Of a stretch of DNA of 6,285 bases, positions 1 through 5,570 are shown in pieces. The notes under the pieces were generated by a model. The model saw only the letters and a program-made list of their open reading frames with translations. It was not told where the DNA came from and did no database searches. Source of the DNA: Betaproteobacteria bacterium (GTDB lineage: Bacteria > Pseudomonadota > Gammaproteobacteria > Burkholderiales > SG8-39); assembly GCA_005882235.1 (NCBI GenBank), contig VBCT01000133.1, forward strand, positions 1 to 6,285. The letters run 5' to 3'. Positions within the stretch are counted from its first letter, which is position 1. Each line of letters opens with the position of its first letter. The position numbers were made by a program, and so were the translations under genes.

Positions 1-218
1 GCAAGCTCGTGGAAAGAATCGGGGCGGGCGGCGTGTTCGGGGAGATGGCGCTGGTCGAGCGCACGCCGCGTCTTGCGACGGTCATGTCGGAAACGGATTG
101 CGGGCTGCTCGCGTTCGGCCGGAACACCCTTCTCGATCTGATCAAGGCGAGTCCCGATTTCGCTGTGTCGCTCCTGGGCGCGGTAAGCGATCGGGCGAGA
201 TTCATTGCCTCGCGCTAG
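1..218 (+). CDS. Cyclic nucleotide-binding domain protein, C-terminal fragment
   Basis: This is the 3' end of a gene that begins before the window; the reading frame is open from base 3 to the TAG at 216-218, giving 72 residues. It holds the second half of a CNBD (Crp/PKA-type sensor fold). The phosphate-binding cassette is visible as FGEMALVERTPRLAT, with the Glu and Arg that contact a bound cyclic nucleotide in ligand-binding members. A C-terminal helix ending in RARFIASR follows. No helix-turn-helix follows the domain, so at this end it is not a Crp-type DNA-binding regulator. By hand alignment about 41 of 71 residues match the C-terminus of the complete tandem-CNBD protein at 4671-5504, so the two are paralogues. 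An in-frame GTG at 9 is not the true start because the domain would be cut in half. Its stop overlaps the stop of the convergent DUF1993 gene. Which nucleotide it binds, if any, cannot be read from the sequence. Confidence 0.88.
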   Translation, partial: KLVERIGAGGVFGEMALVERTPRLATVMSETDCGLLAFGRNTLLDLIKASPDFAVSLLGAVSDRARFIASR

Positions 219-721
219 GGGTTGGCGAGGTAGTCACGTTTGGCGAGCTCCACGCCGTTGTGGCGCAGGATGTCGTACGCGGTCGTAACGTGGAAGTAGA
301 AGTTCGGGATCGCGTGGCCGAGCAGGTATTGCATGCCCTTGTAGTCCACTTCGCGCGGCCCGAGCTTCAGGTGGATGTTCTTCTCCTCGCTGCCGTCGAC
401 CTGCGCGGGCTTGATGCTTTGAATGAAATCGACGGTCTTTGCGATCCTCGCCTTGAGCTCGGCGAAGGTCTCCTCGGTGTCCTCGTGCTTGGGCACTTCC
501 ACCCCGGCCAGACGCGCCACCGCGCCTTTGGCCGTATCGCAGGCGATCTGCACCTGGCGCTTCATCGGAAACATGTTCGGAAAGAGGCGGCAGTTGGTCA
601 ACACAGTCGGCTCGATCTTGTTCGCCTCGGCATGCGCCTGGGCCTTGTCGAGGATGGCGGAAAGGTTCTTGAGCGTGTTAACGAAGCGCGGAGCGCTCGC
701 CTGGTACATGGAGATGTTCAT
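215..721 (-). CDS. DUF1993 family protein
   Basis: A 168-residue protein, near the usual length for DUF1993, a family related in fold to DinB/YfiT-type helical bundles and without an established biochemical role. Family hallmarks are an N-terminal helix starting MNISMYQASAPRF, the segment FPNMFPMKRQVQIACDTAKG (residues 47-66) followed by ARLAG, and the C-terminal signature NFYFHVTTAYDILRHNGV with a KRDYL end. His136, His144 and His154 are candidate metal or active-site residues by position only. There is no signal peptide or membrane segment, so it is probably cytosolic. The ATG start at 719-721 is preceded by GGAAG four bases upstream, a plausible ribosome site. It lies 51 bases downstream of EAL protein 1 on the same strand with no terminator-like hairpin between them, so it may be the last gene of that transcript. 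Its TAG overlaps the TAG of the convergent CNBD gene (CTAG at 215-218). The family assignment is firm; the function is unknown. Confidence 0.88.
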   Translation of the reverse strand: MNISMYQASAPRFVNTLKNLSAILDKAQAHAEANKIEPTVLTNCRLFPNMFPMKRQVQIACDTAKGAVARLAGVEVPKHEDTEETFAELKARIAKTVDFIQSIKPAQVDGSEEKNIHLKLGPREVDYKGMQYLLGHAIPNFYFHVTTAYDILRHNGVELAKRDYLANP

Positions 722-772
722 GGGGCTTCCGAATTGAGGAACGGGCGTGCATCTTATCAGCCCCGGCGGGTC

Positions 773-2065
773 TCAAGTGTGCAAGCTGCCGTACGCAACG
801 TCCTTGCCCGCGAGCTCGGCAAAGTCCAGGTCGACGCACAGCACCTGCTGCGACCCGTCGGAGGCCTCGAAAGCGAACGAAAGGGTCACGCAGAGTTTCG
901 GGCCGGTGACCGACAGATAGGGCCGCGTGATCTGGACGTTTCCCGGAGTCTCGATCGCGCGCCGGAAGTAAGGCCTGGTCTGCCAGTCCGTCCCCTCGGT
1001 GGGCTGCATCAGCTCGAAGCGGGGATCGTGAGAATCCACGTTGCGCTCCGCGTCCACGTTGGCGCCGATCTGCAATCCGTCGCTGCCGATCAGATAGCAG
1101 CGCTGGGCGCTGGGGAGCTTCAGCAGCCCCTGCACCGCCGGCTGGAATTTAGCGCCGAAGGAGAGGTCCTGCACCGCATTCTTGAGCGCGGCCAGGTAAG
1201 GCACGAGCCGGGAGTGCTGACGCTTCTGGAATTCGGCGAAATCCGCGCGGTGACCTGCGATCAGGCGGGCGAACATGTCGCTGCGCGCGTTCTCCGCCGG
1301 CAGTACTTCGCTTGCGGGTGCGAAATAATTGCCCTGCATCAGGTCGGCATTGGCGTCGATCGCGCAAAGCGCCTCGGCCTCGGTCTCTATTCCTTCCACG
1401 CATACGAGGGCGCCTGCCTCGCGCAGCACCGAGATGATCCCGGTGAACATGCGCCGCGCGAGCGGCTCGATCGTCACGCGGCGCGTCATCTCCCGGTCGA
1501 TCTTGACGATGTCCGGCCGCAACCGCCAGATGCGGTCGAAGTTCGAGTACCCCGCGCCGAAATCGTCGATCACGATGAGACAGCCGAGCTTGCGGTAGTG
1601 CTCGACCGCGGCACCCAGGTGGGTCTCGTCCTCGAAAGGTGTCTCGATCAACTCCACCGCCACCCGGTGCACCGGAAATCCGTTCGACTGCAGCATCTTC
1701 AGGAAGAAAGGCCCGTCCCGGAGACCTTCCGAGGCGACCTGCGGATCGACGTTGAGATACAGCCAGCTGCGCGTGCTACCGAGCCGTTGGAAGTTCCGAA
1801 CATGCAGGGCCCTGCATTGGCGGTCGAGACGGATCCTCTCCTCCCCTCGAGGAGCCATGCTGAACAGCTCCAGAGGCGCGACGCGCCTTCCGCTGGCGGA
1901 ATGGACTGCGCGAATCAGGCCTTCGTAACCGACGGGGCGGCGATGGGCGAGGCTGTAGATCGGCTGGAAGTGGCTGGACAGAATGAACTCGTCGCGCTCG
2001 CCCAGTTCTCCTTGCGAGTGGTACTTGTCAAGAGTGAGAGGCGGAGAAAGATCCACCATGTTCAC
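773..2065 (-). CDS. EAL-domain c-di-GMP phosphodiesterase with C-terminal YkuI-like sensor module (EAL protein 1)
   Basis: 430 residues, probably hydrolysing c-di-GMP to pGpG in the cytosol. The EAL domain (about residues 28-270) has substrate-binding FQP (Gln34) and the signature motif as YEGLIR (Glu48, Arg52; EGL instead of EAL). It also has Asn105 in LYLNVDP, Glu138/Glu141 in VELIET, Asp167-Asp168 in DDFGAGYS, Lys188 in DIVKID, Glu224/Glu227 in VEGIET, and Gln244 in MQGNYF. All the usual metal and catalytic positions are therefore filled, and activity is plausible despite the Ala-to-Gly change. Residues about 280-425 form a second module with RCYLIGSDGLQIGA, WQTRPYFRRAI, QITRPYLS and VLCVDLDF, which looks like a Cache/PAS-type sensor as in Bacillus YkuI. 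No membrane segment is visible. The start is GTG at 2063-2065 or ATG at 2057-2059 two codons later; neither has a convincing ribosome site. It is a close paralogue of the gene immediately upstream, from which 126 bases separate it. Confidence 0.92.
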   Translation of the reverse strand: MNMVDLSPPLTLDKYHSQGELGERDEFILSSHFQPIYSLAHRRPVGYEGLIRAVHSASGRRVAPLELFSMAPRGEERIRLDRQCRALHVRNFQRLGSTRSWLYLNVDPQVASEGLRDGPFFLKMLQSNGFPVHRVAVELIETPFEDETHLGAAVEHYRKLGCLIVIDDFGAGYSNFDRIWRLRPDIVKIDREMTRRVTIEPLARRMFTGIISVLREAGALVCVEGIETEAEALCAIDANADLMQGNYFAPASEVLPAENARSDMFARLIAGHRADFAEFQKRQHSRLVPYLAALKNAVQDLSFGAKFQPAVQGLLKLPSAQRCYLIGSDGLQIGANVDAERNVDSHDPRFELMQPTEGTDWQTRPYFRRAIETPGNVQITRPYLSVTGPKLCVTLSFAFEASDGSQQVLCVDLDFAELAGKDVAYGSLHT

Positions 2066-2191
2066 GGCGCCCCGGCAAGCCTGCGGAATTTTCGTTACCG
2101 ACGAAAGAACGACGAGTATGCCATATGACGCGTCGCGACGAAGGGACGCCGCGTGAAATGGGTCGCGGATCGGGCGGGTTCGCGAGCGCGC
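2066..2191 (-). promoter_or_regulatory. Spacer between the EAL genes with two small inverted repeats
   Basis: This 126-base gap separates the tandem EAL genes. It contains a perfect 6-bp inverted repeat, TTTCGT-TACCG-ACGAAA on the plus strand (2090-2106), 24 bases upstream of the GTG start of EAL protein 1. A perfect 10-bp palindrome, CGTCGCGACG, lies at 2131-2140. Neither is followed by a T-run in the direction of transcription, so they do not look like terminators. I found no convincing -35/-10 pair. The spacer is long for a pure co-transcription gap, so a separate promoter or operator for EAL protein 1 is possible but unproven. Confidence 0.3.
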
Positions 2192-3499
2192 CTAAAGAGG
2201 CAGCTTGGTGAGACCGAAGGCGAGGTCATCACCCGCGAGGGCCGCGAAGTCGAGATCCACGCAGAGCACGTGATACGACGCGTTCAGGGAAAGGGCGTAG
2301 GACAGGGTGACGCAGAACTTCGGGCCGGTGGCAGATAGATAGGGGCGCGTGATCTGGACTCTTCCCGGCGCCTCGATCGCTCGCCGAAAGAACGGCTTCG
2401 TCTGCCAGTTGGTGCCCGTGACGGGCCGCATCGGTGTCAGGCGCCGGTCACGCGCGGCCACGCTGCGTTCGCTTTCTGCGCTCGCGCCGATCTGAGAGCC
2501 GTCGCCCGCAACCAGGTAACAGCGCTCGGTGCAATCGAGATCGAGGAGCGCCCGTACGGCGCTCGCGCGATCAGCACCGGCGGACAACGCGAGCACGGCA
2601 TCCGCGAGCGCCGCGATGTAAGGCTGGAGCCGCACGCGCCGCCGGTCGTAGAATTCGGTGGTCTCGAGGCGGAAATTCCTGAAGAGCCCCGCAAACAGGT
2701 CGTCGCAGGCGTGCTCGGGCTGCAGCTGCGCCGCCGGCAATGCGAAGTAATTGCCCTGCATCAGGTCGGCGTCCGCGTCGGTCGCGCAAAGCGCCTCGGC
2801 TTCGGTCTCGATTCCTTCCACGCATACGAGCGCGCCCGACTCGTGCAGCACCGAGATGATCCCGGCGAACATGCGTCGCGCAAGCGGCTCGACCGTCACG
2901 CGGCGCGTCATTTCGCGGTCGATCTTGACGATGTCCGGCTTCAGCCGCCAGATGCGGTCGAAGTTGGAGTACCCCGCGCCGAAATCGTCGATCACGATGA
3001 GGCAGCCGATCGTGCGGTAGTGCTCGACCGCGACGACCAGGCGTTTCTCGTCGTCGAACGGCGTCTCGATCAGCTCTACGGCCACCCGGTGCGCGGGCAG
3101 TCCGTTTTCCTCGAGCATCTGGGCAAATGAGCCGAACCGAATACCCTGGACCGCGATGTACGGGTCGACGTTCAGGAAGAGCCAGCTGTCCTCATCGCCC
3201 AGCCGCCGGAAGTTCCGCACGTGCAGGGCCCTGCACTGGCGATCGAGCTGCATTCGCGGCACCCCCGCCGGAGCCTTTGCCAGCAGTTCCGTCGCCAAAT
3301 AGGCCTTTCCGTTCAAATCGGTCCCGCGGATCAGGCCCTCGTAGCCCACTGGCCGGCGATGGGCGAGACTGAAAATGGGCTGGAAATGAGTGAACAGATG
3401 AAATTCGGTGGGCAACCCGCCCTCAGCCTCCACGAACAAGGTATCGGGGCGCGACGGAGCCAGAACGGTCGTGCTCGTGGGGTCCCCTGGCAGGTTCAT
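2192..3499 (-). CDS. EAL-domain c-di-GMP phosphodiesterase with C-terminal YkuI-like sensor module (EAL protein 2)
   Basis: 435 residues from the ATG at 3497-3499. The EAL domain covers about residues 35-275: Gln40 in HFQPI, Glu54/Arg58 in YEGLIR (again EGL), Asn110 in LFLNVDP, Glu142/Glu145 in VELIET, Asp171-Asp172 in DDFGAGYS, Lys192, Glu228/Glu231 in VEGIET and Gln248 in MQGNYF. The set is complete, so c-di-GMP hydrolysis is likely. Residues about 288-430 repeat the Cache/PAS-like module (RCYLVAGDGSQIGA, WQTKPFFRRAI, QITRPYLSATGPK, VLCVDLDF). No membrane segment or signal peptide is seen. The frame stays open to a GTG at 3548-3550, but that would overlap the M23 gene by 44 bases and add an Arg-rich stretch unlike the paralogue. 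The ATG lies 7 bases after the M23 stop, which suggests translational coupling; the ribosome site is weak (GTGAG inside the end of M23). From residue 143 to 253 only about 14 of 111 positions differ from EAL protein 1, while the N-terminus and sensor module diverge more. Confidence 0.92.
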   Translation of the reverse strand: MNLPGDPTSTTVLAPSRPDTLFVEAEGGLPTEFHLFTHFQPIFSLAHRRPVGYEGLIRGTDLNGKAYLATELLAKAPAGVPRMQLDRQCRALHVRNFRRLGDEDSWLFLNVDPYIAVQGIRFGSFAQMLEENGLPAHRVAVELIETPFDDEKRLVVAVEHYRTIGCLIVIDDFGAGYSNFDRIWRLKPDIVKIDREMTRRVTVEPLARRMFAGIISVLHESGALVCVEGIETEAEALCATDADADLMQGNYFALPAAQLQPEHACDDLFAGLFRNFRLETTEFYDRRRVRLQPYIAALADAVLALSAGADRASAVRALLDLDCTERCYLVAGDGSQIGASAESERSVAARDRRLTPMRPVTGTNWQTKPFFRRAIEAPGRVQITRPYLSATGPKFCVTLSYALSLNASYHVLCVDLDFAALAGDDLAFGLTKLPL

Positions 3500-3506
3500 T
3501 GAGTGG

Positions 3507-4430
3507 CTACTCACTGCATTGAATCGGCGCGGACTCCGCCGACGCGCCACCGAGCGCGGCGGGACGCAGCCCCAATGAGTCCTGCTTGCGGACTTCGCTC
3601 GAAAGAAAAAGCGCGGGGTCGACGCGCGCGTTGTTGAGGCTGACCGACCAGTGCAGATGCGGGCCGGTCACCCGGCCGGTGCGGCCGACCGCGCCGATTC
3701 TCGCGCCGCGCGCGACACGGGCGCCCTTCGCAACATCGATGCGGCTCAGATGGTTGTACATCGTGACCAGGCCTTGGCCGTGGTCGAGGACCACGGTGAG
3801 TCCGTTGAAGAAATAATCGCCGATCTCGATCACGGTGCCCGCCGCGGGCGCGGCGATCGGCGTTCCTTCCGGAGCCGCGATATCCAAGCCGCTGTGGGGC
3901 TGCCGCGGCTCGTCGTTGAAGAAGCGCCTCAATCCGAACTCGCCCGAGACGCGCCCCTCCGACGGCAAGTCGAAAGCGAGGGTGTCCAGCGCGGCATCGC
4001 TGAAGGTCGAGAACGCCCGGGCAAGGGATTCCTGCTCTCGCGCGATCCGCCGGAGGTCTTCGGGTTCGGGTTCGACCTGACGGCGGTTGGCGAGCGTCAC
4101 ATGCTGGGTTTCGTAGGCGCGCTTGCCGACTTTGAAGGGGATCGCGCGCGCGGTTCTCTCGCCGTCGAGCACGGAGAGCTCGTGCGCGCCGGGACGCAAC
4201 GCGAGCGGCAAGCCGACCACGGCGTGCCAGACATCCCCCACACGCGCAACCAGCACGCGCTGGCCGTCGAACGCCACCTGGGGAGCCGGGGCGGGGGCCC
4301 GCCCGACGCAGACGATCGCGACCCCGCCAGGCACCGGCGCCGTCAGGGGCAAGTCGCCCTGCGAGGCCGACACCGCTGCGGTGAGCGCGAGACCGGTTGC
4401 GATCTCACCAAGGAAGTGCGGGGTATGCAT
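3507..4430 (-). CDS. M23 family metallopeptidase (LytM/DD-endopeptidase type) with M23_N domain
   Basis: 307 residues; a probable zinc endopeptidase that cuts peptidoglycan cross-links in the periplasm. The N-terminal half (about 30-105) resembles the M23_N domain: PVPGGVAIV, QVAFDGQRVLVARVGDVWHA and PLALRPGAHEL. A linker follows, then the LytM core from about 158 to 276. Zinc ligands are visible as His179 and Asp183 (HSGLD) and His260 of HLHWSV; the catalytic histidines would be His227 (MYNHLS) and His258. All are present, so it should be active, unlike degenerate EnvC/NlpD-type regulators. The N-terminus has a hydrophobic stretch (ATGLALTAAVSA) like a signal peptide, but it lacks a basic n-region and has Glu9, so export is likely rather than certain. 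The ATG at 4428-4430 has AAGGA five bases upstream (plus-strand 4436-4440). It is first in the minus-strand block, diverges from the tandem-CNBD gene, and its stop is 7 bases from EAL protein 2. Confidence 0.92.
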   Translation of the reverse strand: MHTPHFLGEIATGLALTAAVSASQGDLPLTAPVPGGVAIVCVGRAPAPAPQVAFDGQRVLVARVGDVWHAVVGLPLALRPGAHELSVLDGERTARAIPFKVGKRAYETQHVTLANRRQVEPEPEDLRRIAREQESLARAFSTFSDAALDTLAFDLPSEGRVSGEFGLRRFFNDEPRQPHSGLDIAAPEGTPIAAPAAGTVIEIGDYFFNGLTVVLDHGQGLVTMYNHLSRIDVAKGARVARGARIGAVGRTGRVTGPHLHWSVSLNNARVDPALFLSSEVRKQDSLGLRPAALGGASAESAPIQCSE

Positions 4431-4670
4431 TTCGTTCCTTTGGTCGACGACCTCCTATTTTCCCCCGATTTCCGACTTTGCGGACGACCCGGGACATCGT
4501 GCCCTCAGAGCCCGGCAATCCAACAGTGTCGTCGCGGAGGCCGGGAATTTTCCGCGGCGTGAAAAATGAACGCGCCCCGATGACATGCCCGGGGGCATAA
4601 TTGCCCGTTCCGGCCGAGCGTATTCCCGCCCCTGCGCGGTGATCTGCGACCCCCTTTTGCGAGGAACAAG
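4431..4670. promoter_or_regulatory. Divergent intergenic region between M23 and tandem-CNBD genes
   Basis: These 240 bases must carry promoters for the leftward M23/EAL block and the rightward CNBD gene, since the two start codons face away from each other. The plus-strand gene has a clear ribosome site, GAGGA at 4661-4665, five bases before its ATG. CATAAT at 4596-4601 is a possible -10 box on the plus strand, but no good -35 lies at the right distance. On the minus strand, ribosome site AAGGA precedes M23 and a second AGGAGG (plus-strand 4451-4456) lies further upstream without a usable start codon. No small gene is evident. Confidence 0.45.
4585..4606. repeat. Two overlapping inverted repeats, possible operator
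   Basis: The plus strand reads ATGCCC-GG-GGGCAT (4585-4598, perfect 6-bp arms). Sharing its right half, GGGCA-TAAT-TGCCC follows (4593-4606, perfect 5-bp arms). Three alternating half-sites of TGCCC/GGGCA thus occupy 22 bases around the only reasonable -10 candidate (CATAAT) upstream of the tandem-CNBD gene. Such an arrangement is typical of a regulator-binding site or of competing hairpins in the leader. No known consensus is recognised, and in GC-rich DNA short palindromes also arise by chance. Confidence 0.35.
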
Positions 4671-5504
4671 ATGATCGGCGAGAGCAGTCCCGCGAGCTCC
4701 TATAACACTTCGGTGGCGATGGAGTTTTTCCGCTTCGCCGGCAGACCCAAGAGCTTCGCCAAGGGCAGGAAGATCTTCTCCGAAAACCAGAAGGGCATTC
4801 CGTTTCTGCTCATGCCGAACCGCATGTACCTCCTCCTCGACGGCGAAGTCGGCATATTTTCGAGAGACAAACCCGTGGCCACGGTCCGGCCGGGCCAGAT
4901 CTTCGGCGAGATGTCTTCGATCGACCAGGGGCCGCGCTCCGGGACAGCCGTGACGAAATCCGCTTGCCGCGTCATCGGGCTCGACAACCGGCAGCTCCAG
5001 ACAGCCCTCGGGAGATACCCGGAGTTCGCTCTCATGCTGATGAGCGTCATGATCGGCCGCCTGCGCGAATCCATCAGCCGGCTCGCCGGCCCCGGGTCGC
5101 CCGTGACCGGAACTCAGTTGAGGAAATCCACGCCGCTCCGCAAGGACCTGATCGAAGATCTCGGGCGTGCGCTCGGTTCCGACGCCTATCTCAGCTACGA
5201 ATCCGGGGCCACCATCGTGAGGGAAGGCCAGGTCGGGGTGCTGATGTACGTGGTCCTCAAGGGCAGAGTGGCGATCCACGTCGGGGGCAACCTGGTGGAG
5301 AATGTGGGCCCGGGGGAGCTGTTCGGCGAAATGGCGCTGGTCGATCGCACGCCGCGTCTCGCAAGCGCCGTCGCGGAAAGCAACTGCAAACTGCTCGCGA
5401 TCAACCGCAACGCGTTTCTCAACCTGGTCAAGCACAGCCGCCGCTTCGCCGCCTCGCTGCTCGCCGCAGTGAGCGCGCGGGCGCGATACACGGCCACGCA
5501 TTAG
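4671..5504 (+). CDS. Tandem cyclic nucleotide-binding domain protein
   Basis: 277 residues with two CNBDs in a row and no other recognisable domain. Domain 1 spans about 25-135 (LLLDGEVGIFS, then the cassette GQIFGEMSSIDQGPRSGTA with Glu80 and Arg89). Domain 2 spans about 172-270 (YVVLKGRVAIHV, then GELFGEMALVDRTPRLASA with Glu220 and Arg229). Both keep the Glu/Arg pair that holds the ribose and phosphate of cAMP or cGMP in the family, so binding at both sites is possible. The layout recalls the paired CNBDs of protein kinase A regulatory subunits. There is no helix-turn-helix, membrane segment or signal peptide, so it is likely a cytosolic sensor acting on a partner protein. ATG at 4671 is supported by GAGGA five bases upstream. 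It diverges from the M23 gene and ends before a strong terminator, so it is probably monocistronic. The C-terminal 71 residues are about 58 percent identical by hand count to the fragment at 1-218. Ligand and partner are unknown. Confidence 0.9.
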   Translation: MIGESSPASSYNTSVAMEFFRFAGRPKSFAKGRKIFSENQKGIPFLLMPNRMYLLLDGEVGIFSRDKPVATVRPGQIFGEMSSIDQGPRSGTAVTKSACRVIGLDNRQLQTALGRYPEFALMLMSVMIGRLRESISRLAGPGSPVTGTQLRKSTPLRKDLIEDLGRALGSDAYLSYESGATIVREGQVGVLMYVVLKGRVAIHVGGNLVENVGPGELFGEMALVDRTPRLASAVAESNCKLLAINRNAFLNLVKHSRRFAASLLAAVSARARYTATH

Positions 5505-5526
5505 GGCGGAAGACTCCTGAAATAAG

Positions 5527-5551
5527 AACGGCGGCCCAGGCCGCCGTTTTT
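5527..5551. terminator. Rho-independent terminator between convergent genes
   Basis: Perfect 10-bp arms AACGGCGGCC and GGCCGCCGTT flank CA (in practice a GC-rich stem with a small loop such as CCCAGG), followed on the plus strand by a T-run (5547-5551). It starts 22 bases after the stop of the tandem-CNBD gene, which it should terminate. Read on the minus strand the stem is followed by TTCTTATTT, so it may also end transcription of the PhnD-like gene, whose stop is about 20 bases away. Confidence 0.88.
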
Positions 5552-5570
5552 GCGTTCTATTTCCAGCAGC

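Noticed and set aside
98..2128. A 676-codon open frame on the plus strand across the DUF1993 and EAL protein 1 genes
   Set aside because: It is in exact codon register with both minus-strand genes, so its stops would need the rare sense codons TTA, CTA or TCA in them. The minus-strand frames have unmistakable conserved domains; the plus-strand product is Arg/His/Val-rich with no recognisable motif.
1329..3020. Two similar 89-codon plus-strand frames (1329-1598 and 2751-3020) that look like a conserved small protein
   Set aside because: They lie opposite the most conserved part of the two EAL paralogues, so their similarity is inherited from the duplicated parent genes and not evidence of coding.
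3500..3550. GTG start for EAL protein 2 at 3550, giving 452 residues
   Set aside because: It would overlap the M23 gene by 44 bases and add an Arg-rich stretch. The ATG at 3499, 7 bases after the M23 stop, gives a length matching the paralogue.
3651..4562. A 303-codon plus-strand frame opposite the M23 gene
   Set aside because: It is in register with the M23 frame and shows no domain features; M23 has all its catalytic residues on the minus strand.
4455..5501. A 348-codon minus-strand frame opposite the tandem-CNBD gene
   Set aside because: Same register effect as above: its codons pair with those of the real CNBD gene, the product is low-complexity and Arg-rich, and it runs through the divergent promoter region.
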